59,461 nt of DNA from Vagococcus vulneris (GCF_003950515.1 NZ_NGJS01000012.1:1-59461); one strand, 5' to 3'; numbered from the stretch's first letter, positions 46,023 through 55,080 are shown. Translations and numbers: made by a program. The notes: generated by a model from the letters alone, not told the origin.

Positions 46023-47186
46023 ATGAAACAATTTAAATTAATTGCTACTGCTGCAAGCGGTATTGAAGCATTAGTCGGTAAAGAATTAAGGCAGTTAGGT
46101 ATTGATTGCGATGTAGAAAATGGTCGTGCTATTTTCACAGGTGATATGCGAACAATTATGATGGCTAATCTATGGCTGAGAACAGCGGATAGAATCAAAA
46201 TCATTGTTGGCGAATTTGAAGCAAAAACATTTGAAGGTTTATTTGAACAAACGAAGGCTTTACCTTGGGAAGATTTTCTGCCGATGGACGCAGAATTTCC
46301 GGTAGCCGGTAAATCTATCAAGTCAACATTATTTAGTGTTTCGGATTGTCAGGCAATTACAAAAAAAGCAATCGTTAGTCGGTTAAGTGAGTATTATTCT
46401 CGTTACGGAAGACTTCCAGAAACAGGAGCTAAGTTCCCGATTGAAGTGGCTTTACTTAAAGATAAAGTTACGATAACTTTAGATACTACGGGACCAAGTT
46501 TATTCAAACGGGGTTATCGTACAGAAAAAGGCGGTGCACCTTTAAAAGAAAATATGGCAGCAGCAATTATAGAGCTGACTAATTGGCGTAAAGAACGCCC
46601 GTTCTATGACCCTGTATGTGGTTCAGGAACTTTTTGTATAGAAGCTGCATTAATCGGTCATAATATTGCACCTGGATTTAATCGTGAATTTCTGATTGAA
46701 ACGTGGCCTTGGTTTGATAAGAATATAGCGGATACCGTTCGTGCAGAAGCAGAAACACAGGCTGATTATGATATTGACCTTGATATTATGGGAACAGATA
46801 TAGATGCACGAATGATTGAGATTGCAAAATCGAATGCAGAAGAGATTGGATTAGGCAGTTCTATCGTTTTTAAACAAATGCAATTAAAAGATTTCACAAC
46901 GACTAAAGAGTATGGCGTGATTGTTGCTAATCCACCGTACGGCGAGCGTTTAGGCGAGGAAGAAACTGTTCAGCGTTTGTATAAGGAGATGGGACAAGTT
47001 TATCGTCCACTTGATACATGGAGTAAATATATTTTGACTAGTGATTTAACATTTGAATCACACTATGGTCAAAAAGCAACGAAGAAGCGGAAATTGTATA
47101 ATGGTGCTTTACGAACGGATCTTTTCCAATATTGGGGCAAGCGTCCGCCAAGAAGGGAACGGACTAATAATGACAATGGAAAATAA
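46023..47186 (+). CDS. THUMP-domain class I SAM-dependent RNA methyltransferase (YpsC/RlmL-N type)
   Basis: A 387-residue RNA guanine-N2 methyltransferase related to the N-terminal half of RlmL. The THUMP domain covers about residues 1-160. KRGYRTEKGGAPLKENMAAA is the family bridge. The SAM motif is YDPVCGSGTFCIEAAL, and the catalytic motif VANPPYGERLG is intact. The likely substrate is 23S rRNA, but the position cannot be proven here. The C-terminus is basic. It follows rnpB and overlaps the M32 peptidase start by 17 bases. Confidence 0.92.
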   Translation: MKQFKLIATAASGIEALVGKELRQLGIDCDVENGRAIFTGDMRTIMMANLWLRTADRIKIIVGEFEAKTFEGLFEQTKALPWEDFLPMDAEFPVAGKSIKSTLFSVSDCQAITKKAIVSRLSEYYSRYGRLPETGAKFPIEVALLKDKVTITLDTTGPSLFKRGYRTEKGGAPLKENMAAAIIELTNWRKERPFYDPVCGSGTFCIEAALIGHNIAPGFNREFLIETWPWFDKNIADTVRAEAETQADYDIDLDIMGTDIDARMIEIAKSNAEEIGLGSSIVFKQMQLKDFTTTKEYGVIVANPPYGERLGEEETVQRLYKEMGQVYRPLDTWSKYILTSDLTFESHYGQKATKKRKLYNGALRTDLFQYWGKRPPRRERTNNDNGK

Positions 47187-48666
47187 ATTTTTAGCTTATT
47201 TAAAAGAAATTGCTTTGCTCAGTGAAGCAGGAGGGTTAGCGGAGTGGGATGCTCAAACGGGAATGCCTGAAGAAGCGGCAGAATATCGTGCAGAGTTAAG
47301 TAGTTATTTAGCGGGTCAAGCCTTTGATAAAGCTACCAATCAAACAATGATAGATTTTTTAACTTACTTTAAGAATCATCCAGAAGAACTTTCTGAATTC
47401 GGACATAGTGTTTTTGAAAAAGTAAAAGAAGAGTATGACTTAAATGCAAAAATTCCTGCTGAAAAATACCAAAAATTTTCACGATTAACATCGGTTGCCC
47501 ACAGCAAATGGCTTGAAGCAAGAAAACAAAAAGATTATAAATTATTTAAAGAAGTATTAGAAGAGATAATTGCTTTTGAGAAAGAGTTTATTCCACTATG
47601 GCGTAAAGACGAAGCAACACCTTATGATGTGTTACTGAATCAATACGAACCAGGCATGACAACAGCAAAATTAGACTTGGTTTTTGAACAAGTTAAATTA
47701 GGGATTATAGAAATTAGAAAAGAATTGGCAGAAAAAGGCACACCCCCAAGAACTGATTTTTTAAAAAGATATGTACCGATACCACAACAACGGAAATTTG
47801 TGACACAAGTTGCATCAGATTTAAATTATGATTTCAAACGAGGACGATTGGATGATACTGTCCATCCTTTTATGTTAGATTTAAATCGAAAGGATGCTCG
47901 GATAACAACACGATGGGATGTTAACGATTTTTCTATGGCTGCTTTGGGTGTCATTCATGAATCTGGTCATGGAATATATGAACAAAATATTTCAGAAAAA
48001 TATGACTACACACCATTAGCAGGTGGCGTATCTATGGGAATTCACGAGTCGCAATCTTTGTTTCATGAGATTATAATCGGCGGCAGTGAAAATTTCTGGT
48101 CGCGTGAGTTTCCTGTACTCCAACGTTTGACTGGTGATGTTTTTGAAGATATTGATTTAACGACTTTTTATAATGGTTTGAAAAAAACAGAATCCAGTTT
48201 GATTCGTGTTGAGGCTGATTCCTTAACATATCCTTTACATATCATTATTCGTTATGAGATTGAAAAAATGATTTTTAATGATAATCTTGATTTAAATGAA
48301 TTACCTAGAATTTGGAATGATAAATATGAAGAGTATCTAGGTATCCGACCGGAAAATGATTTAGAAGGTATTTTACAAGATGTTCATTGGTCTGGTGGTA
48401 GTTTCGGTTATTTTCCATCCTACGCGTTAGGCTATATGTATGCGGCGCAGTTATATCACGCCATGAATCAGGATATTGATGTCGAAGAAATTTTAGCATC
48501 GACAGATTATCGTCCAATTACAAATTGGTTAACCAAAAACATTCATCAATTCGGAAGTTCAAAAAAACCGAATCAATTGATTAGAGATGCTACAGGGGAG
48601 GAATTAAATCCGCAGTATTTGATAGACTATATGCGGTCATTATATTTTAAAGTGTACGGTATTTAA
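47170..48666 (+). CDS. Carboxypeptidase, M32 (Taq) family
   Basis: Cytosolic zinc metallocarboxypeptidase of the thermostable carboxypeptidase 1 family. 498 residues from ATG 47170; ATG 47176 is an alternative. The zinc motif is HESGH in GVIHESGHGIYEQ. The third ligand segment is GIHESQSLFHE, and the IRVEADSLTYPLHIIIRYE block is family-typical. The N-terminal GGLAEWDAQTGMPEEAAEYR is also conserved. It is coupled to the methyltransferase gene and ends at a terminator. Confidence 0.95.
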   Translation: MTMENKFLAYLKEIALLSEAGGLAEWDAQTGMPEEAAEYRAELSSYLAGQAFDKATNQTMIDFLTYFKNHPEELSEFGHSVFEKVKEEYDLNAKIPAEKYQKFSRLTSVAHSKWLEARKQKDYKLFKEVLEEIIAFEKEFIPLWRKDEATPYDVLLNQYEPGMTTAKLDLVFEQVKLGIIEIRKELAEKGTPPRTDFLKRYVPIPQQRKFVTQVASDLNYDFKRGRLDDTVHPFMLDLNRKDARITTRWDVNDFSMAALGVIHESGHGIYEQNISEKYDYTPLAGGVSMGIHESQSLFHEIIIGGSENFWSREFPVLQRLTGDVFEDIDLTTFYNGLKKTESSLIRVEADSLTYPLHIIIRYEIEKMIFNDNLDLNELPRIWNDKYEEYLGIRPENDLEGILQDVHWSGGSFGYFPSYALGYMYAAQLYHAMNQDIDVEEILASTDYRPITNWLTKNIHQFGSSKKPNQLIRDATGEELNPQYLIDYMRSLYFKVYGI

Positions 48667-48684
48667 GCAATAAGCCAAATAATA

Positions 48685-48719
48685 AAACGTCTTTTGAAAA
48701 TTAGAAAGGCGTTTTTTTC
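48685..48719 (+). terminator. Intrinsic terminator after the M32 peptidase
   Basis: AAACGTCTTT pairs with AAAGGCGTTT, one G-U, then U. Confidence 0.75.
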
Positions 48720-48782
48720 TGGAATAATCACTTTAATCATGATAACATGTAGGCGTATAAAATTTTAGAGACGAGGGATAAA

Positions 48783-49661
48783 ATGATTTTTGGTGCAATA
48801 GAAGCGGGTGGGACTAAATTTGTTTGTGCAGTGAGCGATGAAAATCTTCAAATTTTGGAACGGTCCAGCATACCGACAACGACACCGCAAGAAACAATGG
48901 AACATGTCTTCGCTTTTTTTAAAAAATATGAAGTAGATGCAATTGGTATTGGTTCATTTGGACCAATTGATGTTAACCCTAAATCGGAAACTTATGGTTA
49001 TATTACTAAGACACCAAAACTAGCATGGCAAGATTATCCGTTTTTAGCAGAGATGAAGAAACACTTTGATGTACCATATGGTTGGACGACTGATGTCAAC
49101 GCTGCTGCTTATGGAGAAATTAGAAAGGGAGCTGCTTTTGGCAACTCAAGTTGTATTTATATAACTGTGGGGACAGGCATCGGTGCAGGCATTGTTATCG
49201 ATAATAAGGTGATTCATGGTTTTGGTCACCCTGAAGCGGGTCATTTACTAGTTCGACGTCACTCAGAGGACAGTTATGAGGGAAATTGTCCGTTCCATCA
49301 TGATTGTTTGGAGGGAATGGCTGCTGGTCCAGCAATTGAAAACCGTTTTGGAGAAAAGGCACAGAATTTGGGAGAAACACATCAAGCTTGGGAAATCGAA
49401 GCCTTCTATTTGGCTCAAGCTTTAGTAAATTATACATTAACTGTCTCACCAGACAAAATTATCTTCGGCGGAGGTGTGATGAAGCAAAAACAGCTGTATC
49501 CATTGATTTACAAAGAATTTGATAAACTAATGAATAATTATATTGTAACACCGCCATTAGAAAATTATATTGTTCCATGTGATTTAGGAGATAATGCTGG
49601 TATAACTGGCTGTTTACTTCTGGCGATGGATGCTCTGGAAGAGGATTTAAAACAAAAATAA
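48783..49661 (+). CDS. ROK-family fructokinase
   Basis: Phosphorylates fructose (possibly mannose/glucose) with ATP. 292 residues. The ATP-binding motif is AIEAGGTKFVCAV at the N-terminus. The ROK block is ITVGTGIGAGIVIDNK. The zinc-binding region runs from HPEAGHLLVRRH to NCPFHHDCLEGMAAGPA, as in ScrK/GmuE fructokinases. An ACGAGGGA site precedes the ATG. It is followed by a class I aldolase gene, so both may serve ketose catabolism, though they are separated by a dyad and a promoter. Confidence 0.9.
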   Translation: MIFGAIEAGGTKFVCAVSDENLQILERSSIPTTTPQETMEHVFAFFKKYEVDAIGIGSFGPIDVNPKSETYGYITKTPKLAWQDYPFLAEMKKHFDVPYGWTTDVNAAAYGEIRKGAAFGNSSCIYITVGTGIGAGIVIDNKVIHGFGHPEAGHLLVRRHSEDSYEGNCPFHHDCLEGMAAGPAIENRFGEKAQNLGETHQAWEIEAFYLAQALVNYTLTVSPDKIIFGGGVMKQKQLYPLIYKEFDKLMNNYIVTPPLENYIVPCDLGDNAGITGCLLLAMDALEEDLKQK

Positions 49662-49713
49662 TTATAAGTATAAAAAGCTACTTAGTACAATAAGTTTTTT
49701 TTGTGAAAAATAT

Positions 49714-49740
49714 TTAAAGTAAGGGTTATCCTTACTTTAA
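49714..49740. promoter_or_regulatory. Perfect 11-bp dyad upstream of the aldolase gene
   Basis: TTAAAGTAAGG (49714-49724) and CCTTACTTTAA (49730-49740) with a 5-base spacer. There is no U tract, so it is not a standard terminator. A -10 (TATAAT at 49759-49764) would place the -35 at about 49736-49741, over its right arm, so a repressor operator is plausible. Confidence 0.55.
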
Positions 49741-49797
49741 CCTTTTGTTAAATTGTATTATAATATCTGTGATAGTAATAACAAAGGAGTGGATAAT

Positions 49798-50694
49798 ATG
49801 ATAGATGAAAAGAAAATTGATCGTATGAGAAACGGAAAAGGGTTCATAGCAGCGTTGGATCAAAGTGGTGGTAGCACTCCAAAAGCATTATTGGCGTATG
49901 GTATTCCAGAAAATACATATCAAACAGAAGAAGAAATGTTTGACATTGTGCATGATATGCGTAAACGCATCATTACAAGTCCTCAATTTACGTCTGAACA
50001 CATATTAGGAGCAATTATCTTTGAAGGTACAATGAAACGTAAAATTGGTGAGTTGTACACAGGTGAATATTTATGGGATAAAAAACATATTTTACCTCTG
50101 CTTAAGATTGATAAAGGCTTAGCAACTGAAGATGATGGTGTTCAACTTATGAAAGATATTCCAGATTTGAATAAAACATTAACTGAAGCAAATGAACATC
50201 ATATATTTGGTACAAAACAGCGTTCATTCATTTCAAAAGCCAGCGAGCATGGAATTAAAGCTGTTGTAGACCAACAAATTGAGTTAGCAAAAAAAGTTTT
50301 TGCAGCTGGCTTAATTCCAACTATTGAGCCAGAAATCGATATTCATAGTCCACAAAAGGGTGAAGCAGAAGTCATTTTAAAAAAATATCTTTTAGAAGAA
50401 TTGAATAAACTAGCTGATAACGTATTAGTTATGATTAAAGTTAGTTTGCCAAATGTTCCGGATTTTTACAAAGAACTAATCGAACATCCTCGAGTACTTC
50501 GAGTATTGGCTTTATCAGGTGGATACAAACGATCTGAAGCTGATAAAAAACTTGCAGAAAATCATGGCATGATTGCTAGCTTTTCGCGCGCATTGCTGGA
50601 AGATTTGACGTATCAAGAAACAGATTTTGAGTTTGAGTCAAGCTTGCGTTATGAAATTCAAGAAATTTACGGAGCATCAGTAAATAAAGATTAA
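49798..50694 (+). CDS. fda: Fructose-bisphosphate aldolase, class I
   Basis: Cleaves fructose-1,6-bisphosphate into triose phosphates through a Schiff base, metal-free. 298 residues. GFIAALDQSGGSTPKALLAYG marks the N-terminus, FEGTMKR lies downstream and the Schiff-base lysine is in NVLVMIKVSLP. The start is ATG 49798, behind AAAGGAGTGG; an upstream in-frame ATG lies ahead of that site, inside the promoter region. It is transcribed alone with a dyad in its control region and a terminator behind. Confidence 0.94.
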   Translation: MIDEKKIDRMRNGKGFIAALDQSGGSTPKALLAYGIPENTYQTEEEMFDIVHDMRKRIITSPQFTSEHILGAIIFEGTMKRKIGELYTGEYLWDKKHILPLLKIDKGLATEDDGVQLMKDIPDLNKTLTEANEHHIFGTKQRSFISKASEHGIKAVVDQQIELAKKVFAAGLIPTIEPEIDIHSPQKGEAEVILKKYLLEELNKLADNVLVMIKVSLPNVPDFYKELIEHPRVLRVLALSGGYKRSEADKKLAENHGMIASFSRALLEDLTYQETDFEFESSLRYEIQEIYGASVNKD

Positions 50695-50706
50695 ATATAA
50701 AGAAAC

Positions 50707-50745
50707 GGTTAGGGGCTTTGTCCTCTAGCCTTTTATTTTTCTTTT
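50707..50745 (+). terminator. Intrinsic terminator after fda
   Basis: GGTTAGGGG pairs with CCTCTAGCC (50722-50730), followed by a U-rich tract. Confidence 0.75.
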
Positions 50746-50797
50746 TATTTAAGAATTTGTTACAATAATGTCATAAATAATTATGGAGGGAAATTGT

Positions 50798-51748
50798 ATG
50801 AAAAAAGTACCAGTTGGACAAACTGATGTTTTAATTACAGAAATCGGCTTAGGAACAAATGCCGTTGGCGGGCACAATTTATACCCTAACCTTGATGAAA
50901 GAGTAGGTAAAGACTTAGTTCGTGAAGCTGTTAAAGCAGGAATAAATTTTTTAGACACGGCATATATTTACGGTGAGGGCCGCTCGGAAGAGTTAGTTGG
51001 TGAAGTAGTCTCTGAATTTAAACGAGAGGATATTGTCGTCGCCACAAAAGCAGCACACTTGCCTAATGGTAATGGTTTAAGCAATCTTCCTGATTTTTTA
51101 GAGAAGAGCGTCTACGATGCACTTAAACGACTTAGAACAGATTATATTGATATTTTTTATATCCATTTTCCTGATGAGAATACAAAAAAATATGAAGCTG
51201 TAGGTAAATTACAGAAACTTAAGGAGAAAGGAATTATTCGCAGCATTGGTGTTTCAAATTTCAATATGGCACAATTAACTGAAGCTAATCAAGATGGTTA
51301 TGTGGATATTGTACAAGATGAATATAATTTGCTTGTTCGTGATAAAGAAAACACAGTGATGCATTACGCGAAAGAAAATGAGATATCATTTATTCCGTAT
51401 TTTCCATTAGCATCTGGTTTATTAACAGGTAAGTACAGTTCAAATGTTACATTTCCAAGTAATGATTTACGAGTAGGTCAGGATTTCTTTAATGAGCCTT
51501 TATTTAGCAAAATCATTAAATCAGTGGATAAATTAAAACCGATTGCTGTTAAATATGAAACGACAGTTACTAACTTAGTTTTAGCTTGGTATCTAAGTCG
51601 TCAGGATATTACAGCTTTAATCCCTGGTGCGAAAAATAAGGATCAGGTTTTAGCCAATAGGTCAGCAGAGAAAGTAAGTTTAGAAGTGACTGACATTACG
51701 TTGATTGATACCCTGTTTTCGCTTGGAAAATTTAATAAAGAAGGTTAG
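50798..51748 (+). CDS. Aldo/keto reductase
   Basis: A 316-residue NADPH-dependent oxidoreductase with a TIM-barrel fold. The catalytic tetrad is visible: Asp and Tyr in FLDTAYIYGEGRSEEL, Lys in VVATKAAH and His in YIDIFYIHFPD. SIGVSNFNMAQL and the C-terminal LIPGAKNKDQV cofactor segment are typical. The substrate is unknown. GGAGGG sets ATG 50798 as the start. It lies three bases ahead of a flavodoxin-fold oxidoreductase gene, with which it forms an operon. Confidence 0.9.
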   Translation: MKKVPVGQTDVLITEIGLGTNAVGGHNLYPNLDERVGKDLVREAVKAGINFLDTAYIYGEGRSEELVGEVVSEFKREDIVVATKAAHLPNGNGLSNLPDFLEKSVYDALKRLRTDYIDIFYIHFPDENTKKYEAVGKLQKLKEKGIIRSIGVSNFNMAQLTEANQDGYVDIVQDEYNLLVRDKENTVMHYAKENEISFIPYFPLASGLLTGKYSSNVTFPSNDLRVGQDFFNEPLFSKIIKSVDKLKPIAVKYETTVTNLVLAWYLSRQDITALIPGAKNKDQVLANRSAEKVSLEVTDITLIDTLFSLGKFNKEG

Positions 51749-51751
51749 CAT

Positions 51752-52444
51752 GTGATAAAAACCATTGTCATTGTTGGACATCCCAGCCCTGCTGATTCGG
51801 GGTGTCAGCAATTTTTAAGAGAATCTGCTCAATTGGAGCAAGTTGAATACTACATTGCTACCAATCAAATGGATTATCAGCAGGTTAAAAGAGTCCAAGA
51901 ACATCTTGTTGAGTTTGATAGAATTATTTTTCAATTTCCAATGTACTGGTATAGTGTACCTGGTCATTTTAAAATGTGGATTGATACTGTTTTTGAAAAC
52001 AGTGAAAGAAATAATTTGTTTAGTGGAAAAGAGTTTGGTTTGGTGATTAATTATGGTGTCAAATCCTCTGATTTTCAAGCCGGACGAAAGGAACGGTACA
52101 CCTTATCAGAATTATGTAGGCCTTTTGAGTCTTTTGCTAATAAATTAGGTATGATATTTTTACCGATATTTTCAATCTCGCAGTTTTATTATTTAACGTC
52201 ATCCGAGATGAAAAGATTGGCGGTTGATTATCAACAGTATCTGACTAAAAAAAATTCAAATGATTTTTTGTCCAAAGAAGTGTGGATACAGCAGCGATTA
52301 AATTTATTTGCAGTACAAGAAAAAGATGATAAACGATTACGAATTTTTAAACATATCGTTGATCACATAGCATCAAATCGTGATCAATTATCTTCTTTAG
52401 AAGAATCATTAACTTGGATAAAGGAAGAAAGTAGTTATGAGTAA
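51752..52444 (+). CDS. Flavodoxin-fold NAD(P)H oxidoreductase (KefF/MdaB-like)
   Basis: A 230-residue protein with a flavodoxin-like N-terminal two thirds: IVIVGHPSPADSGCQQF as FMN phosphate loop, then IIFQFPMYWYSVPGHFKMWID, the NAD(P)H quinone oxidoreductase signature. The C-terminal 60 residues are charged and helical and not typical of the family. It starts with GTG three bases after the aldo/keto reductase stop, and overlaps a 58-residue ORF by 8 bases. Likely a quinone or electrophile reductase; the partner protein is unknown. Confidence 0.85.
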   Translation: MIKTIVIVGHPSPADSGCQQFLRESAQLEQVEYYIATNQMDYQQVKRVQEHLVEFDRIIFQFPMYWYSVPGHFKMWIDTVFENSERNNLFSGKEFGLVINYGVKSSDFQAGRKERYTLSELCRPFESFANKLGMIFLPIFSISQFYYLTSSEMKRLAVDYQQYLTKKNSNDFLSKEVWIQQRLNLFAVQEKDDKRLRIFKHIVDHIASNRDQLSSLEESLTWIKEESSYE

Positions 52445-52613
52445 TGATGAATGGATAGTTCAACAAATTGATGCGTTAATTTTATCAAGTAAAAACTATA
52501 TAGAGATCGCAACATTGGAGTCTGCAAAAGAATTGATACTGGAACAATCTAAACGTATTGAACAACATACAGCTGAATTAGATGGCAGCTTGTGGAGTCC
52601 AAAAGAATGGTAA
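52437..52613 (+). CDS. Small acidic helical protein, unknown (58 aa)
   Basis: An ORF of 58 codons beginning inside the end of the flavodoxin gene, with AAGGAAG upstream. The protein is acidic, without a membrane segment or signal peptide, and predicted mostly helical (ESAKELILEQSKRIEQHTAE), ending in LWSPKEW. No family was recognised. The overlap, ribosome binding site and placement as third gene of an oxidoreductase operon argue that it is translated; no terminator separates it from the upstream genes. Confidence 0.65.
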   Translation: MSNDEWIVQQIDALILSSKNYIEIATLESAKELILEQSKRIEQHTAELDGSLWSPKEW

Positions 52614-52678
52614 CTCGCTGAAATTTCAGAATAGATATAGTATACTAGATATTAATTAAAGAAGTTGCGGGTGAAGTT

Positions 52679-53260
52679 ATGCGTAAAGTAAAAAAATTAG
52701 CGATTATAGTGTTTTTGTTTTTATTAGCAGGATGTTCAGCCAAAGAAACCTCAAATTTGGCAAAAACAAGTAATAGTGAGTCAAAGATTATGAGAGAAAA
52801 TAAAAAAAATAATCATGCAGCTCTTAAGAGACAGTATGTTGTAAATAATATGTTAGTAGGACAATCCAAAATTAGTTTTAACAACCAAGAATTTTCTCAT
52901 TTATCTGATGGAAAGTTTACTAAATCATTATTATGGGGAACATTTCGAAGCGATAAATACCCTGATGTGTATCTTCAAATTAATGCAGCAGATAAAGAAC
53001 AGCCGATTTACGGTGAAATTAATGGCTACGAACTTGAAGGGGTTAATTGGGATAAACCATCAGCAGTTCAATACGTAAACGTTATGGAAGAGGCACTGCA
53101 ATTTTCTAAAGATAAAAAATCATTACTATATAAAGGACGGACTGGTGACGTTATTTTTTCTGTATCTTTATTTGGTGATGAAAAATTAACAGATAGAGAA
53201 GTATTAGCATTAAAAAAAATATCAAAGAGTATTAAAGTTGAGTTTGTCGGTGAAACATAA
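52679..53260 (+). CDS. Lipoprotein of unknown function
   Basis: A 193-residue exported lipoprotein. The signal peptide MRKVKKLAIIVFLFLLAGC ends in lipobox LLAGC with Cys19 as the lipidation site. A polar linker of about 30 residues follows, then a globular part with no recognised domain (GQSKISFNNQEFSHLSDG, EGVNWDKPSAVQYVNVMEEA). The ATG follows GGGTGAAG. It is a single gene with its own long terminator. A role cannot be assigned. Confidence 0.8.
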   Translation: MRKVKKLAIIVFLFLLAGCSAKETSNLAKTSNSESKIMRENKKNNHAALKRQYVVNNMLVGQSKISFNNQEFSHLSDGKFTKSLLWGTFRSDKYPDVYLQINAADKEQPIYGEINGYELEGVNWDKPSAVQYVNVMEEALQFSKDKKSLLYKGRTGDVIFSVSLFGDEKLTDREVLALKKISKSIKVEFVGET

Positions 53261-53261
53261 T

Positions 53262-53323
53262 AAAATAATCAGCTGTTTTTGGATAATGAACATTATTCAG
53301 TTTAGCAGCTGATTATTTTATTT
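53262..53323 (+). terminator. Intrinsic terminator after the lipoprotein gene
   Basis: AAATAATCAGCTG (53263-53275) pairs with CAGCTGATTATTT (53306-53318). A nested ATAATG/CATTAT stem sits in the loop and U-rich sequence follows. Confidence 0.75.
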
Positions 53324-53438
53324 ATGTCAAAACACTGGATTTCTGTTATGTTTTGTTATATGTTTGTTATGATATCGTAATGTTCCTATCTTAATATGTG
53401 AAGGGGAGTTTGTTTATCGAAAGAAAGGAATTAGTGAC

Positions 53439-54317
53439 ATGAGTATTCAATTAAAAGAAGTCTCAAAGTCAGTTGAAGGGTTATTAATTTTAAACGATAT
53501 AAATCTAACACTGGAGAATAAAACAATCTACGGTTTAATCGGGCAAAATGACTCGGGGAAAACGACTTTATTACGTATTTTAGCTAATTTACGATTTGCG
53601 TCTGAAGGGTATATTGAAATTGATGGAAAGGATGTTGAAGAATTCCCAAGAATTATTTCCAAAATATATTTTCAATCGCAAGATAATATTTATCCGAAAC
53701 ATGCCAAGCTTAAACGGATTATTAAGTTAATTAGCGGATTTTATTCAGGATTTCATATAGATTATTGCCAACAGTTGTTAAAGAAATACAACTTAAATGA
53801 GTCTGATATCTTTAATAAATTATCGATAAAAAAACAAATGCTTTTTAGAAGCTGTTTGGCTTTCAGTATAGATACTGATTATATATTACTAGATGACCCA
53901 ACATTTTCACTGGATGCAAGCTATCAACATGAATTATTTAATGATTTAAAAGCAAGTTATAAAAGATATCCAAAAACATTTGTCTTATCAACTCATTCAA
54001 TTAATGAGATTCAAGACTTAGTTGATAATATTATTATTATTGAGGATGGTCAGATTATTGTTGAAGATAAAGTCCAAGATTTAATCGAACAGGTTTATAT
54101 GCTTGAAGGGTCAGAGCGCGATATGCGTGACTTCCTAAAACAGAGAAATGTTTTAGGACAAGAATATGTGGAGGGCAATATCCGTGCCTATGCACGTTTA
54201 ACAAAAGAAGAAGTGTCGAATGCAGGGCATTTGCAAATTCAAACAATGGATTTGCAGGAGTTGTTTATTCGTCTAACCAGAAATCCCTTTAAAGAGAGCA
54301 AGGGGGATGAGAAATAA
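53439..54317 (+). CDS. ABC transporter ATP-binding protein with degenerate signature
   Basis: A 292-residue ATPase of the YtrB/EcsA-like branch. Walker A is GLIGQNDSGKTTLLRIL, with NDS in place of the common NGA/NGS. The C-loop, normally LSxGxxQ, reads LSIKKQ, losing the glycine(s). Walker B is YILLDDPTFSLD, and the switch His lies in VLSTHSINE. The last 90 residues form an extra domain ending in LFIRLTRNPF, as in YtrB-type proteins. It overlaps the permease gene by one base. No GntR regulator gene, common beside such systems, is adjacent. Confidence 0.88.
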   Translation: MSIQLKEVSKSVEGLLILNDINLTLENKTIYGLIGQNDSGKTTLLRILANLRFASEGYIEIDGKDVEEFPRIISKIYFQSQDNIYPKHAKLKRIIKLISGFYSGFHIDYCQQLLKKYNLNESDIFNKLSIKKQMLFRSCLAFSIDTDYILLDDPTFSLDASYQHELFNDLKASYKRYPKTFVLSTHSINEIQDLVDNIIIIEDGQIIVEDKVQDLIEQVYMLEGSERDMRDFLKQRNVLGQEYVEGNIRAYARLTKEEVSNAGHLQIQTMDLQELFIRLTRNPFKESKGDEK

Positions 54318-55075
54318 TGAAACAGAAAAATATTATTGTGAAACAAATGTTGTCATATTATTTAAAATCTTTTGTAGTTTTTTTGGTAATCTATATGGCG
54401 GGATCATCTTTAGCTTATGCATTAACGAGATTTACTACGAATGATATTAGAATGATTAGTGTGAGCTATAGCTTTTATGTATTTATTTTTATAGCGACAT
54501 GGTTGTTTTTTCTTAAAAATATTACTTTTTATAGTTATCATTCGATAGCACGTATCGATATATTAAAGCAGGGAGTGTTTGGTCAATTCTTTTTTTCACT
54601 GATTGCAAGTTTTTTACTAATAGCTATGAATGAAGTTGCGGCGTTGGCACATTTTAGTAAATTTATGGCATCATCCCGAGCAATTAAATCGGTGTATGTG
54701 GCACCGTTAGGAGTTAATCAGATATTGAATCTGATTATTACAGGATTATTTTTGATGATTTGCCTTTTTACAGTTATGCAAATAGCTAATTTATTTGCGA
54801 TCATTGCTTATTCTTGGAAAATGAAAAAAATTTTAATTGTACTAATATCTAGTTTGATCATTATACTCTTGGTAGTTATCAGTATTCGTTATTGGACCTC
54901 ACAAATGTACTCATATGGTATCGCTGCTTTAGGATTTCTAACAGGTACGGGACAAAACCTAGTTCCATCGATTGTCCTGCCACTAATTGTACTACTGATT
55001 GTTTTAATTTTTGTTTTAATTTTTAATTCAAAAAAAATTAAAAAAATTCAAATTAACAAAGAAACGACGTTTTAG
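54317..55075 (+). CDS. ABC-2-like membrane permease, unknown substrate
   Basis: A 252-residue protein with six hydrophobic segments (about residues 14-33, 50-66, 88-106, 133-160, 169-187 and 210-236). It is basic at the ends and has no recognised motif. It starts within the stop codon of the ATPase gene (TAATG), so it is surely the membrane partner. Small two-gene ABC systems of this kind are linked to antimicrobial peptide or envelope stress in Firmicutes; that function is inferred, not shown. Confidence 0.8.
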   Translation: MKQKNIIVKQMLSYYLKSFVVFLVIYMAGSSLAYALTRFTTNDIRMISVSYSFYVFIFIATWLFFLKNITFYSYHSIARIDILKQGVFGQFFFSLIASFLLIAMNEVAALAHFSKFMASSRAIKSVYVAPLGVNQILNLIITGLFLMICLFTVMQIANLFAIIAYSWKMKKILIVLISSLIIILLVVISIRYWTSQMYSYGIAALGFLTGTGQNLVPSIVLPLIVLLIVLIFVLIFNSKKIKKIQINKETTF

Positions 55076-55080
55076 TTAAA

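Noticed and set aside
49714-49740. Dyad as the fructokinase terminator
   Set aside because: There is no U tract after the right arm; the following bases run into the aldolase promoter region.
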